The notes: generated by a model from the sequence alone, not told the origin. A stretch of DNA of 64,000 bases from Firmicutes bacterium HGW-Firmicutes-7 (GCA_002841375.1 PGZO01000007.1:1-64000); one strand, 5' to 3'; counted from the stretch's first letter, positions 19,422 to 28,694 are shown. Numbers and translations: made by a program.

Positions 19422-20264
19422 TCATTTTTTTAATTGATTAAATAACATAATATGTTCTTTTACAACTTCTTTAATAGCATTCAAAATTTCTTCATCCGCT
19501 TTTAATGGTTCATAAACAACTTTTTCTTTTTTTGAAAATTGAATAATTGCGTCAATATACGCTTGTTTAATAGCTGTTGAGATATTGAGCTTTGCTGCAC
19601 CACATTTAATAAATCTTTCATACGCTTCTTTTGACAAACCTGTCCCACCGTGTATAACAACTGGGCAAGAAGATTCGTTTGCAAGTCTTTCTATTAGCTC
19701 ATAATTGATATGTGGTATCCCATTATATTGTCCATGGGCAGTTCCGATTGCAGGTGCTATTGTATTTACACCAGTTTGTTCAATAAAATGCATTGTGTCT
19801 TCAAAATTAGCAAGTAGTGAAACGTCTGAATGAATATCATCTTCTGTTCCTTTAATATCTCCTACTTCACCTTCAACATGAACATTATACTTCTTTGCAT
19901 GTGCAACAATTTGCTTTGTTCGTTTTATATTCTCTTCGAGGGATAACCCTGAACCATCAAACATGATTGAACTCCAACCATTGTCTATACATTCTAGTGC
20001 AATATCTAAGTCTACGCAATGATCTAAATGAATTATTATAGGTATCTTAGCTTCCTCTTTTACTGTATTTAATAAGCTGATTGCATTACGAATTCCCAAT
20101 TTTTTTACTACCGATGTAGACATCTCAATAATAACCGGAGAATCTAGCTCCTCAGCTGCTTTAACCACCGCCTTCGCTGATATGTGATTAAAAACATTAA
20201 ATGCACCCAGAATATATTTGCCTCTTCGTGCGTTGTTTAACATTTGTTGATATTCATTATTCAT
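19422..20264 (-). CDS. Class II (zinc) fructose-bisphosphate-type aldolase
   Basis: A 280-residue class II aldolase. The catalytic Asp and first zinc His are in IIIHLDHC (about residues 77-83), the second zinc His in IGTAHGQY (about 180), and the third in VIHGGTGLS (about 207). Length and motifs fit the FbaA/GatY/KbaY group; the true substrate may be fructose-, tagatose- or another ketose-bisphosphate. AAGGAG nine bases before the ATG at 20264 fixes the start. It is first in the aldolase-PHP-HAD unit and has its own operator-bearing promoter (20291-20339). Confidence 0.92.
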   Translation of the reverse strand: MNNEYQQMLNNARRGKYILGAFNVFNHISAKAVVKAAEELDSPVIIEMSTSVVKKLGIRNAISLLNTVKEEAKIPIIIHLDHCVDLDIALECIDNGWSSIMFDGSGLSLEENIKRTKQIVAHAKKYNVHVEGEVGDIKGTEDDIHSDVSLLANFEDTMHFIEQTGVNTIAPAIGTAHGQYNGIPHINYELIERLANESSCPVVIHGGTGLSKEAYERFIKCGAAKLNISTAIKQAYIDAIIQFSKKEKVVYEPLKADEEILNAIKEVVKEHIMLFNQLKK

Positions 20265-20290
20265 AAAAACAAACTCCTTTGAATTGTGTT

Positions 20291-20339
20291 GTATATACAT
20301 GTCTATATGTATACTACCACTTAATTTCTTATAAGTCAA
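20291..20339 (-). promoter_or_regulatory. Promoter and GntR-type operator for the aldolase operon
   Basis: On the minus strand TTGACT (20334-20339), a 17-base spacer and TAGTAT (20311-20316) form a sigma-A promoter. The operator TATACATGTCTATATGTATA overlaps the -10 and start region. It is an inverted repeat with arms TATACAT/ATGTATA and differs in only two positions from the element at the regulator's own promoter. Confidence 0.75.
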
Positions 20340-20360
20340 TACTTTTCTAAAGAATCAACA

Positions 20361-20391
20361 AAAAAAGCATACATTAATTAATAATGATGCT
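20361..20391 (-). terminator. Probable terminator of the GntR gene
   Basis: On the minus strand AGCAT-ATTA pairs with TAAT-ATGCT (two-base mismatch) and is followed by seven T residues. It lies just downstream of the GntR stop codon. Confidence 0.55.
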
Positions 20392-20417
20392 ATTAAGACT
20401 ATCTGGTATTGAATTAA

Positions 20418-21170
20418 TTAGTTTTTTAAATTTCCTTCATATTCAAAGTAAAGTCTTACCTGTTCTCCTTTAAAATACACTTCTGAGTACTCCACAACCT
20501 TTTGTCCCATATAATTAATATCTTGTAAATATAATAGTGGATAAGATTTAGGGACATCTAACCTTTTAGAATGTTTCTCTGAACAATAAACCATCTCTAA
20601 AGTCTCTTCTACCCTGGTTGGTATAATACTAAAACTATCTTTTAAGATTGTACACAACTGCTCTTGTTCTAGTCTACTATCTTCAATGTTAGGTTCTGGA
20701 TCAAGCTTTAAATAAGATCTATGTAAACTAAGAGGCTTGTTTTTTATATATCTAACCCGCTCAATTAAAAGAGCCTTACTATTAGAGCTAACATTTAATT
20801 TCTTTGCAACGCGCTCTGTAACTGTAACAATTTCATTTCTTGTTACCTTAGTTGTAATTTCATACCCCTTTTTTTCTAATTGATCCCTAATACCAGAATA
20901 TGGCAAAGGAGTCGTCTCAATTTTAGGCTCAGCTACAAAGGTACCTTTACCTGGCACCCTGTATAACAATCCTTCATGAACCAATCGTGTTATTACAGAC
21001 CGTACTGTCATACGGCTTAATTCATAGTTTTTACTTAGAATATTTTCGGATAATATTGCTTCTCCTGGTTGCCAATGACCGTTATCAATTTGACTTCTCA
21101 ATATTTCCTCAAGTTGTTCCCATAGAGGACATGAACTTGACCGATCCAATTTAGTTGGCGTGTCTTGCAT
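20418..21170 (-). CDS. GntR-family regulator with UTRA domain
   Basis: A 250-residue regulator. Residues 10-80 are a GntR winged helix (LWEQLEEILRSQIDNGHWQPGE and LSRMTVRSVITRLVHEGLLY). The rest is a UTRA ligand-binding domain (GKGTFVAEPKI linker, then a chorismate-lyase-like fold). This is the HutC/FarR group, which binds sugars, amino sugars or phosphates. AGGTGGG precedes the start. It is the only regulator in the sugar locus. The TATACWTGTNTATA element found at five promoters here, including its own, is its most likely binding site; HutC-type operators are short inverted repeats of that kind. Confidence 0.92.
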   Translation of the reverse strand: MQDTPTKLDRSSSCPLWEQLEEILRSQIDNGHWQPGEAILSENILSKNYELSRMTVRSVITRLVHEGLLYRVPGKGTFVAEPKIETTPLPYSGIRDQLEKKGYEITTKVTRNEIVTVTERVAKKLNVSSNSKALLIERVRYIKNKPLSLHRSYLKLDPEPNIEDSRLEQEQLCTILKDSFSIIPTRVEETLEMVYCSEKHSKRLDVPKSYPLLYLQDINYMGQKVVEYSEVYFKGEQVRLYFEYEGNLKN

Positions 21171-21236
21171 GAAAATCCCACCTGACTTATGATATTTTAT
21201 TATAATTATCCACTTAAACTTTAATAATCTAACATA

Positions 21237-21275
21237 ATTTTATCCCAAATATCTATACATGTCAATACGTATATT
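21237..21275 (-). promoter_or_regulatory. Autoregulated GntR promoter and operator
   Basis: On the minus strand TTGACA (21260-21265), a 17-base spacer and TAAAAT (21237-21242). The operator TATACATGTCAATACGTATA (21255-21274 on the plus strand) covers the -35. Repressor binding here would block its own gene. Confidence 0.72.
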
Positions 21276-21406
21276 TATAAATTCTGACAATTTGGGCTAG
21301 CACACATCCATAATGTCGATAGCTATAAATATATTGAAAATATATCATTTTGTCAACAATAAATTGGTAATAATTCTAATAGCACTTGTTGTAATCATTG
21401 AAGATA

Positions 21407-21450
21407 GCCTCCTTACTATATGGGGGATAGTGTTCAAGGAGGCCGATTTT
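21407..21450. terminator. Stem-loop between transaldolase-like gene and GntR promoter
   Basis: GCCTCCTT (21407-21414) pairs with AAGGAGGC (21436-21443), with an inner ACTAT/ATAGT pairing. A CGATTTTT run follows on the plus strand. It probably ends the rpiB-transketolase-transaldolase transcript, though the T-run is on the other strand. Confidence 0.5.
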
Positions 21451-21484
21451 TATAGTAAGCTCTTAAATAAGCTGCTACTTTAAT

Positions 21485-22801
21485 TTATTTACCGCCATTT
21501 GCCGCATTCATGAAACGTCTTTGGTAAGATATAACTTGGTTACATGATGTAAATCTAGCTAAATATTGTGGTTCTGCAGTAATGACAATCTTATCAGTCA
21601 TATCCATAAATTCTTTTTCTGTTAATAGCTTATCTAGTTCAGGATAATTCCTACTACCTTCCATGCTACAAATAATTAATCTTGTATCTGGCAAATTACT
21701 GTTTCTCAACATTCTCAAATTATGCCTAACACTATCTAGCCCATCCATACCTTCGTGGTCGTTAAAGCTTCTATATTTAATCATTTCATCTGCCATAACT
21801 TTTACTGCTAATAAATCTAGTTTATCTTCCTGTTCAGCTAAATAATCTTTTTCTACAAAATAACTTCTAATATTTTTAAGAAATTCTTCATTGTTTGTCG
21901 CATTATAGGCATCTAGCATACCCTTTACATAAGTACCTTGTATCATTCTATGTCTTATAAAGCTATTAATAAAATATGGTTTTGCTTGTAATGCCAGTGC
22001 TGTTTGATAAGGCTCAAACATTAATGTAAAGTTTATTCTAAACCCTTTTTCCTGTAACATAAGCGCTAGATTATGTCCCCGCAAGAAATCTTTGGTATGC
22101 CCTTGATTATATCTTTGAGAAAATTTTTTGCCACCACTAAGTAATTGAGCTACGTTTTCACCATTAACCGGACCGGTATGAGGAATCTTTATGACGACCC
22201 TATATTCTGATAACAATTCCTTAAACTCTTCTGCTTCTTCTAATATTTGATTAACATCCGCAAATGGATTGTTTACTTCAACGCTAATATCACATCCGGG
22301 GCCTAAGATATTTCCGATTTCACTCATAACTTCATTTCTTGTTCTGAACTTATTTCCAATATTAGCCTCAGGATTATTAATAAATAGATCATATACAATC
22401 CCAGGATTACATGTAAGATTACCGATCAACCCCTTAATAGGCTCAACCTCATATGGATTAGCACTATCCGCTGAAAAAATAATTTTTGTTGCTCTTTTTA
22501 TTCCATTCTTATCGTATGAGATATCTCTAACCAATTCAATAAATAAAAGCTTTTGTTCTCTTATTAAATATTCTATTCTAAATCCTGCAGGTGTTTCACC
22601 TTCAGGGACTTTAAAATAATCAATAATACTCATAAATTTTCGGGTAACGCCAATATATTCGATTGTACTTGATAAAAATTGATATTCTTCAAAATTAATT
22701 GGTTTTTGAATAGCCCTCTTTACATACTCCTCTTGTTTATCCATAATCTTAATTTTGTCGCTTATAAGTGATTGTAAATTGAATTTAATATTATTCTCCA
22801 T
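21485..22801 (-). CDS. Transaldolase-family protein
   Basis: A 438-residue protein. The central part looks like a transaldolase-type class I aldolase barrel: NPFADVNQILEEAEEFKELL, then VVIKIPHTGPVNG with the Schiff-base lysine, then FTLMFEPYQTALAL. It is longer than classical transaldolase, with an N-terminal extension of about 100 residues. It follows the two transketolase halves by 18 bases. Together with RpiB, this operon holds a set of non-oxidative pentose phosphate activities. AGGAGG precedes the start. The exact donor and acceptor are not known. Confidence 0.72.
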   Translation of the reverse strand: MENNIKFNLQSLISDKIKIMDKQEEYVKRAIQKPINFEEYQFLSSTIEYIGVTRKFMSIIDYFKVPEGETPAGFRIEYLIREQKLLFIELVRDISYDKNGIKRATKIIFSADSANPYEVEPIKGLIGNLTCNPGIVYDLFINNPEANIGNKFRTRNEVMSEIGNILGPGCDISVEVNNPFADVNQILEEAEEFKELLSEYRVVIKIPHTGPVNGENVAQLLSGGKKFSQRYNQGHTKDFLRGHNLALMLQEKGFRINFTLMFEPYQTALALQAKPYFINSFIRHRMIQGTYVKGMLDAYNATNNEEFLKNIRSYFVEKDYLAEQEDKLDLLAVKVMADEMIKYRSFNDHEGMDGLDSVRHNLRMLRNSNLPDTRLIICSMEGSRNYPELDKLLTEKEFMDMTDKIVITAEPQYLARFTSCNQVISYQRRFMNAANGGK

Positions 22802-22819
22802 TGCGAATCCTCCTACTTT

Positions 22820-23776
22820 TTACGATGGGTTATTCATTCTATTTGCTGAAGTTTTTAAAATCATTTCAGCAATTTTGTCCCCGGTTAGTCCATATTCATT
22901 CAAGACCTCTCTATAAGGTCCTACAAGCTTTGAGCCTTCTTCTATTCCCAAAATATGTAAAGGTGTCCTGTCTTTTTCAGATACCAAGAGCTCTGCTATA
23001 CTACTTCCTAAGCCTGCGACCTTTGAATGTTCTTCTACTGTAAATATCGCTTTAAATTGCCTACATAGTTCAACTAGCTTTATCTTATCAATTGGCTTTA
23101 CCGTCATAAAATTTTCTACTCTAGTACTGATTCCTATGTCATTAAGCTTAGTGGCCGCATCTTTAGCTTCTTTTACCATTGTACCCGTCGCTATTATAAG
23201 AACCTCATTCCCATTTACTATTGTTTCAGATTCACCAATGACTATATTTCTACTTTCAGGCTCTTTAATATCTTCAAGGGCATGTCTAGGCATTCTAATA
23301 TATACCGGTCCATCATGCTCAATTGCTAATCTTAAGGCTTTCTCAACCTCATAACCATCACCTGGGCATAAAATTGTCATATTGGGGATTGTTTTCATTA
23401 CTGATATATCTTCAATAGCCTCGTGAGATGAACCTAAGGTCGAATAAGCTAGGCCCCCACCTGATCCGACTAGTTTAACATTTGTATTTGCATAGCCTAT
23501 GTCATTTCTTACTTGTTCATATGCTCTCATGGTCAGAAATGGTGTAATAACAGCAATTACCGGAATAAATCCTAATTCTGCAAGCCCGGCGCAAATACCA
23601 ACTGCATTTTGTTCTGATATACCTACTTCCACATATCTATCAGGAAAAGATTTAATAAAACTTGCCATTCCAGCACCTTTTGCTGAATCACAAGATACAG
23701 CTAATACTTGATTATTAATAGTCCCAATATCTAATAAGGTGGATTCAAATACATTCCTAGGATTGGCTTTACACAT
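22820..23776 (-). CDS. Transketolase, C-terminal subunit
   Basis: A 318-residue protein with the pyrimidine-binding domain (VEVGISEQNAVGICAGLAE with the cofactor-activating Glu) and the C-terminal swivel domain of transketolase. It overlaps the gene for the N-terminal half by 8 bases, so the two are translationally coupled and form one enzyme. Split transketolases are usual in Clostridia and also occur in specialised sugar pathways. GAGGTGGG precedes the ATG. Confidence 0.93.
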   Translation of the reverse strand: MCKANPRNVFESTLLDIGTINNQVLAVSCDSAKGAGMASFIKSFPDRYVEVGISEQNAVGICAGLAELGFIPVIAVITPFLTMRAYEQVRNDIGYANTNVKLVGSGGGLAYSTLGSSHEAIEDISVMKTIPNMTILCPGDGYEVEKALRLAIEHDGPVYIRMPRHALEDIKEPESRNIVIGESETIVNGNEVLIIATGTMVKEAKDAATKLNDIGISTRVENFMTVKPIDKIKLVELCRQFKAIFTVEEHSKVAGLGSSIAELLVSEKDRTPLHILGIEEGSKLVGPYREVLNEYGLTGDKIAEMILKTSANRMNNPS

Positions 23777-24620
23777 TTTCCCACCTCTTTCCTATTATTT
23801 CTAGATCTTTTCGCGCTTGAATAACCTCTTCTGGTTTAGGATCCCAATGATGATAGTTTACATTGTTCTCTGCAAAAGAAAGTCCTTTGCTTTTTATTGT
23901 ATTTGCAATTATCAAACTAGGCTTCTTTTCTTTAAATGGTACAGATAATAGCGCGTCGTGTATTCCTTCAATATAATGTCCATGTATAGTCTTAACCTCC
24001 CAGCCAAATGCTTCGTATCTTTCCTGAAGCGAATCTGTCTTTAATACTTCATTTGTTTTGCCGTTAATTTGAAGCCCATTTTTATCTATAACTGCAACAA
24101 TATTATCTAGACAATTATGAGACGCATATCCTGCTGCTTCCCAAACAGATCCTTCCCCTTGCTCGCCATCTCCCATTAGGATATATACCTTGTTATGTTT
24201 TCCTTTAAGCTTGAGTCCCTTAGCAAGGCCACATGCTAATGATAACCCATGCCCTAATGAGCCGGTGCTAAAATCAATACCTCTAAGTTTGTTTCTATCC
24301 GGATGACCTGGAATTAACGCATTAAGTTGATTATATGTTTGCATAATGGTTGCTTGTTCAAATCCCCTTTCAACTAATGCTCCATATAGAGCAAGACATT
24401 TGTGTCCAGCACTTAAAATAAAGTAATCTCTATTTTCATCCTTTGGATTATTAATATTAAGATTCATAATGTCTATAAATAACACTGCCAAAATATCTGT
24501 ACATGATAATGATGGCCCTGCATGCCCATCTCCATAATTAATGCATGCCTCAATGATATGTTTTCTAATGTTATAAGCCTTGTGTTCTATGTAATCAATT
24601 TTTTCAGGCGTTAATTTCAT
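23769..24620 (-). CDS. Transketolase, N-terminal subunit
   Basis: A 283-residue thiamine-pyrophosphate-binding half. The TPP motif begins at ILMGDGEQGEGSVWEAA and continues to IVAVIDKNGLQINGKT; the HAGPSLS and STGSLGHGLS segments are typical of transketolase. The ATG at 24620, within the last codons of rpiB, has GAGG upstream and is preferred over a TTG 30 bases earlier. It lies between rpiB (17-base overlap) and the C-terminal half (8-base overlap). Confidence 0.93.
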   Translation of the reverse strand: MKLTPEKIDYIEHKAYNIRKHIIEACINYGDGHAGPSLSCTDILAVLFIDIMNLNINNPKDENRDYFILSAGHKCLALYGALVERGFEQATIMQTYNQLNALIPGHPDRNKLRGIDFSTGSLGHGLSLACGLAKGLKLKGKHNKVYILMGDGEQGEGSVWEAAGYASHNCLDNIVAVIDKNGLQINGKTNEVLKTDSLQERYEAFGWEVKTIHGHYIEGIHDALLSVPFKEKKPSLIIANTIKSKGLSFAENNVNYHHWDPKPEEVIQARKDLEIIGKRWENV

Positions 24621-25077
24621 AGGCTTTACCTCTATTAGATCTTTTTTCAATTTCTTTAATTTTGTTAATTTTCCTCAAAGATGGACTTTCTTTAAATTCA
24701 AGGCTTAACCATTTATCTACTAAAGTCTTTGCTGTAGCACTTCCAATGACAATAGCGCCCATGCACATTATATTAACGTTATTGCTTAAGATTGATCTTT
24801 CTGTAGAATAAATATCATGACATACTGCTGCATAAGCACCTTCGACCTTATTTGCCGCTATTTGCATGCCTATTCCTGTGCCGCAAATCAATATTCCTCT
24901 TTGATATTCTTTTGCCGCAACTGCATCAGCGACTAGTAACGCGACATCCGAATAATCACAAGCTTCTCCTTCAAATGAACCATAATCTTTTAATTCATGC
25001 CCTTGTTTTATAAGTTCCTGTATGATTTCTTGTTTTAATCCATAGCCTAAATTATCAGATCCTATTGCTATCTTCAT
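24604..25077 (-). CDS. rpiB: RpiB/LacA/LacB-family sugar-phosphate isomerase
   Basis: A 157-residue isomerase. MKIAIGSDNLGYGLKQEI at the start and GILICGTGIGMQIAANKVEGAY (cited as two parts: GILICGTGIG and MQIAANKV) with the active-site Cys are diagnostic. It could be ribose-5-phosphate isomerase B or a specialised isomerase for another ketose or aldose phosphate. It heads the operon rpiB, transketolase N, transketolase C, transaldolase-like, directly behind an operator-bearing promoter. GGGAGG precedes the start. Confidence 0.92.
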   Translation of the reverse strand: MKIAIGSDNLGYGLKQEIIQELIKQGHELKDYGSFEGEACDYSDVALLVADAVAAKEYQRGILICGTGIGMQIAANKVEGAYAAVCHDIYSTERSILSNNVNIMCMGAIVIGSATAKTLVDKWLSLEFKESPSLRKINKIKEIEKRSNRGKAYEINA

Positions 25078-25112
25078 TTATTTCCTCCCTTACATTCCAT
25101 GTACTTATATAT

Positions 25113-25159
25113 ATATACTTGTATATACAAATGGTATCATGAAGTACCCTTGTTGTCAA
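25113..25159 (-). promoter_or_regulatory. Promoter and GntR-type operator for the rpiB operon
   Basis: On the minus strand TTGACA (25154-25159), a 17-base spacer and TACCAT (25131-25136), followed at once by the operator, which on the plus strand reads ATATACTTGTATATACAA (25113-25130). The -35, spacing and -10 are the same as at 28443-28490. Confidence 0.78.
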
Positions 25160-25186
25160 CATATTATCGCTCTTTCTAAAATGATC

Positions 25187-25223
25187 AGAGGGTTACACAA
25201 TATCTTTGATCGTGTAACCCTCT
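25187..25223. terminator. Perfect 12-bp stem-loop after the DeoC/kinase operon
   Basis: AGAGGGTTACAC pairs perfectly with GTGTAACCCTCT over a 13-base loop. It sits between the stop of the DeoC-type gene and the rpiB promoter. The T-run is weak on both strands. It is most likely the 3' end structure of the deoC-kinase-deoC transcript. Confidence 0.6.
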
Positions 25224-25258
25224 TCTCTACATTATGTTACCCCTTTGATCAGTAAAAT

Positions 25259-25978
25259 TTAACCTTTATATGCCGGAATCATGCCGATTTGACGCATTGT
25301 ATCTAAAGATTCAATGATCTCAGGCGCTGATCTTGAACCAATTAATTCTGCACCGGCCATTAAGAAGGCATATGCATTTTGTGGTCTTGGGAATTTCACT
25401 CCGGACACTTTAACCTTAGTATTCGTGCCTTTTAATGTATCTACCATTATCAATACTTGCTCTAATGTCGGTCCTTGATATTGTCCACTTGCTGATTTCG
25501 CCCAGTCAATTCCTGCTTCTGCCACAAGCTTACAAGCCGTTGCGATTTCCTCATCTGTTAAGAATGCAACTTCGATAATCATTTTTGTCATTGCAGGTCC
25601 TGCAGCCTTTTTATATTCTTTGAATTCTTTTAAGATTTCATCATACCTTTTGTCCTTTAAAGCACCAACATTCATACAATTGTCCAGAACAGTTGCGCCC
25701 ATACGAACAGCTTCCTCTGCTTCAAAAGCCTTTACAGCGCTCGTTTGCTGCCCAAAAGGAAACCCAATCCCCGCACCAATTAATAAGTCCGTACCTTTTA
25801 GCTCTTCAGCAACGATAGGTGTCCAATATGAAGACGAATAGCAAAAAGCTTTACAATTATATTCTATCGCTTTCCTACAGCCTTCTCGAATGTCTTTTTC
25901 TGTTGTGTCCTTAGGCAAAATTGCATAATCAAATAATTTACCAACATCTTTCTTTGTCATTTTTGAAAAATCTACCAT
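25259..25978 (-). CDS. DeoC-type aldolase, copy 1
   Basis: A 239-residue class I aldolase of the DeoC family. LDNCMNVGALKDKRYDEI holds the conserved Asp. The Schiff-base lysine is in WAKSASGQ, and the second catalytic-site lysine is in KVKVSGVKFPRP. It is strikingly similar to the copy at 28695-29414, including a shared C-terminal block from GVKFPRPQNAYAF onward, so one arose by duplication. It is last in the unit deoC (27616), FGGY kinase (26025), deoC (25259). It probably cleaves a phosphorylated sugar made by the kinase. AAGGAT precedes the start. Confidence 0.87.
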   Translation of the reverse strand: MVDFSKMTKKDVGKLFDYAILPKDTTEKDIREGCRKAIEYNCKAFCYSSSYWTPIVAEELKGTDLLIGAGIGFPFGQQTSAVKAFEAEEAVRMGATVLDNCMNVGALKDKRYDEILKEFKEYKKAAGPAMTKMIIEVAFLTDEEIATACKLVAEAGIDWAKSASGQYQGPTLEQVLIMVDTLKGTNTKVKVSGVKFPRPQNAYAFLMAGAELIGSRSAPEIIESLDTMRQIGMIPAYKG

Positions 25979-26024
25979 TATATAAATCCTTCTTTCAATT
26001 TAAATTTATAAAGTAACCTAAATG

Positions 26025-27539
26025 TTAATAAACGCCACCCTTAGCCAGTGCTTCATAAACATTTACAAATCTTTTATATCCGTCAGTATAAGCATCTGCT
26101 AATTTTGTATTAGGTATATATTCACCTGCTATATGTACAGCAATATCTGTAGCTTCTTCATAACTCTTATATACACCCGCTCCAACTCCGGCATAAAGAG
26201 CGGCTCCTAATGTACCTGTTTCAGAGGTTTGTAATGTATAAATTGGTTTTTGATAAATATCCGCTTGCATTTGTGCCCATAATGGTGCTTTTGATCCACC
26301 ACCGGTAAGTCTAATGCCGTCAATCTTAATTCCAGCCTTCTTTTGAGCCTCAAGTATATCTCTCATCTCATAGCTTATACCTTCCATAATGGACCTAGCT
26401 ATTTCCGCTTTTGTTGTTCCTAAACTCATGCCGACAAATGCACCTTTAGCTTTGCTATTCCCTCTTAATCCATTGCCTTGCAGATAAGGAAGATATGTAA
26501 TGCCATTTGCTCCCGGAGGTGTTAGTTCTATTTGTTTATTAATTAAATTATATGGGTCATCTTTAATTAACTTGGCATAAGCTGTTTCAACACCGCCGAA
26601 CGTATCTCTATACCATCTATAGCTACTGGCTGCCGTATTAGCAAATGCTTCAATTGTGTAATTTTTAGGTCCGACATTTCCTTTAACAACAAGCGCACCG
26701 TATGGATCACGTATAGCTTTGTCAGATACTACAAAACATGAACCAAATGTTCCGACAACCATAGCAACATCACCGTCTCTAACAGCACCGGCACCGAAGG
26801 TAGAACAGTTTTGGTCATGTGCACCAACACATAATAATGTACCTACTGGCAATCCTGTTTTTTCTGAAACTGATTTTGTTACTTTCCCTACAGGTTGGCC
26901 GCCTTCGGCAATTGTAGGTCTTTTTTTGATGTCAAAATCAAACAGCTCTAAAACTTCCTTACTCCACTCGTGTTTATCTACATCCATAAACCCTTCTCTA
27001 CTTGAAGATGAAATATCCGTATAGTAACCTTCTGCTCCGAATTGTCTCAAGAAATAGTCTTGGTTTGTTGTAAACATAGCTGTCTTTTCATATAAATCCG
27101 GTTGATGGTTACGGAACCAGATGTTTTTTGATATACTGAAAATCGCACCAAGCGGATGTCCAGTTATCTTATATAATTCTTCTTTGGAAATCTTACTTAA
27201 AATTTCCTCCATTTCACTTTCGCCTCTTAAATCCTGCCACCCAATAAAATCTCTTAAGAGTTTACCATCTTTGTCTACCGGTCCGGTTACACTACCTTGA
27301 GTTGATAGACCTACCGCAATGATTTCATTTGGATCAATTTTCGAATTTGCAATGGCTGCTTTACATGAATCAAAAAGTGCCGGAGTGATTTCATCTGCCT
27401 TTTGCTCAACCCATCCCGATTTATCATAGTAACATGGGTATTCGCGGTAATCAGTCCCTATTACTTTGCCTTCTAGATCAAAAATACATGTCTTACATCC
27501 TGTTGTTCCTTCATCAATACCAACTAAATATTTACCCAT
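26025..27539 (-). CDS. FGGY-family carbohydrate kinase
   Basis: A 504-residue kinase. The N-terminal phosphate-loop segment YLVGIDEGTTGCKTCIFD and the C-terminal signature IDGIRLTGGGSKAPLWAQM place it in the FGGY family near xylulokinases and related ketose kinases. It lies between two DeoC-type aldolase genes in one transcript. It most likely phosphorylates the sugar or its ketose form, and the aldolases then cleave the product. GGAGGG lies just before the ATG at 27539, so the ATG 12 bases upstream is part of that site. Substrate cannot be read from the sequence. Confidence 0.92.
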   Translation of the reverse strand: MGKYLVGIDEGTTGCKTCIFDLEGKVIGTDYREYPCYYDKSGWVEQKADEITPALFDSCKAAIANSKIDPNEIIAVGLSTQGSVTGPVDKDGKLLRDFIGWQDLRGESEMEEILSKISKEELYKITGHPLGAIFSISKNIWFRNHQPDLYEKTAMFTTNQDYFLRQFGAEGYYTDISSSSREGFMDVDKHEWSKEVLELFDFDIKKRPTIAEGGQPVGKVTKSVSEKTGLPVGTLLCVGAHDQNCSTFGAGAVRDGDVAMVVGTFGSCFVVSDKAIRDPYGALVVKGNVGPKNYTIEAFANTAASSYRWYRDTFGGVETAYAKLIKDDPYNLINKQIELTPPGANGITYLPYLQGNGLRGNSKAKGAFVGMSLGTTKAEIARSIMEGISYEMRDILEAQKKAGIKIDGIRLTGGGSKAPLWAQMQADIYQKPIYTLQTSETGTLGAALYAGVGAGVYKSYEEATDIAVHIAGEYIPNTKLADAYTDGYKRFVNVYEALAKGGVY

Positions 27540-27615
27540 AATTCCCTCCATAATTTGTATTATTTTTTGTTACACCCGGTTTAAGTTTGTAAAACATCAA
27601 TATGTACTCTATTAA

Positions 27616-28332
27616 TTAAAGCATTTCAGGCAAGACCTTAGATAATTCATCAACAATCCAAGGTGCCCTTCTTGTTCCGATACGTTCAGCTCCGGCCATT
27701 AAGCATCCAAGGGTAACCATTGGTGTCCAAAAAGCACCTGTTCCGGCTACTTTAACTTTTACGTGCTTAGGTGAATGTTTTCTCATAAGAATAACTTGTT
27801 CTAACGTTGGTCCCCCATGACGTCCCGTTGAAGTTTTGACCCAATCAGCACCGGCTTCAGCAGCAAGCTCACACGCCTTAATGATTTCATCGTCTGTTAA
27901 AAAGGCAACTTCGAGTATTGCCTTACATTCATAACCGCCGGCATGTGCGATCTTGGCAACCTCTGCAATATCATTTTTATAATATTCGTAGTCTTTACCT
28001 TTTAGCTTACCTACATTAGTAACCATATCAATTACTGCCGGCCTACCATCCATAACTTTGACTGCATCTTTTGCTTCTTCAACCTTAATGTTCGTAGGAT
28101 TTGTTCCAAATGGAAAGCTAATGACTAAACCCGTCTCAATTCTTGTACCCTCAAGCTCTCGAGCAACTGTTGAAACCCATACAGGATTTACATGAAAACC
28201 TTTAAAGTTATACTCTTTGGCCACCTTACAATCTCTAATTATTTCTTCTTCTGTCACATCTGGATTTAAAGCCGAATAATCCATCATTTGAGCTAAGCTT
28301 TCACGATTAAGCTCAATATTTCCAATTTTCAT
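27616..28332 (-). CDS. DeoC-type aldolase, copy 2 (divergent)
   Basis: A 238-residue DeoC-family aldolase. The Schiff-base lysine is in ADWVKTSTGRHGG and the other lysine is in VKVKVAGTGAFW. It differs from the two other full copies in the C-terminal half, where GTGAFWTP replaces GVKFPRPQ, so it may use a different substrate or form a mixed complex. It is the first gene of the unit deoC-kinase-deoC, downstream of an operator-bearing promoter. AAAGGAG precedes the start. Confidence 0.85.
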   Translation of the reverse strand: MKIGNIELNRESLAQMMDYSALNPDVTEEEIIRDCKVAKEYNFKGFHVNPVWVSTVARELEGTRIETGLVISFPFGTNPTNIKVEEAKDAVKVMDGRPAVIDMVTNVGKLKGKDYEYYKNDIAEVAKIAHAGGYECKAILEVAFLTDDEIIKACELAAEAGADWVKTSTGRHGGPTLEQVILMRKHSPKHVKVKVAGTGAFWTPMVTLGCLMAGAERIGTRRAPWIVDELSKVLPEML

Positions 28333-28431
28333 TACACATCCACTCCTTTTTTAGTAACCCCAATTTATGATTATTTTAAAAACATTAAAACCCCAATAAT
28401 ATTTTTAGTTATAATCCATAAATTGTTAGCC

Positions 28432-28632
28432 CTATTTAACTATATATACTTGTATATACATATGGTAACATGCTTGTATATTTTTGTCAACTTTTTTGTC
28501 TTTTAATTTAAAAAATGCTGCTAGATTGTATGCTTTAGCTACTTGGCAGCCCTCTCTTATTGCAGCTTCTTGAGTGTTCTGTTTAAGAACTGCCATATCA
28601 AATACCTTGGCAAACTGCTCTACTGTTAACAT
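28432..28632 (-). pseudogene. N-terminal fragment of a fourth DeoC-type aldolase
   Basis: A strong GGAGGG site and ATG at 28632 begin a frame whose first 40 residues match the start of the other DeoC copies (FDMAVLKQNTQEAAIREGCQ, then VAKAYNLAAF). After about 28513 the similarity stops and the frame runs into the promoter and operator of the next gene (28443-28490). A deletion has joined the front of one paralog to the promoter of another. The 66-codon product cannot form a barrel. Confidence 0.8.
28443..28490 (-). promoter_or_regulatory. Promoter and GntR-type operator for the deoC-kinase-deoC operon
   Basis: On the minus strand TTGACA (28485-28490), a 17-base spacer and TACCAT (28462-28467), then the operator, plus-strand TATACTTGTATATACATA (28445-28462). 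The core matches the rpiB element. It lies inside the 3' end of the deoC fragment frame. Confidence 0.78.
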
Positions 28633-28694
28633 AATAAACCCTCCTTGTATAATTGCTGAAAATCCCATAAATCTTTTTAATAGGTTCTTTCGCT

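Noticed and set aside
21407-21450. T-box or other tRNA-sensing leader
   Set aside because: It is a plain stem-loop without specifier or T-box sequence.
22801-23043. Plus-strand frames opposite the transketolase genes
   Set aside because: They are shadows of clear minus-strand genes with full motif sets.
21485-25077. Assignment as the sulfoquinovose transketolase or apiose pathway
   Set aside because: Only the split transketolase and RpiB-like isomerase fit. There is no sulfoquinovosidase, SLA reductase or dehydrogenase, and no apiose isomerase in the window.
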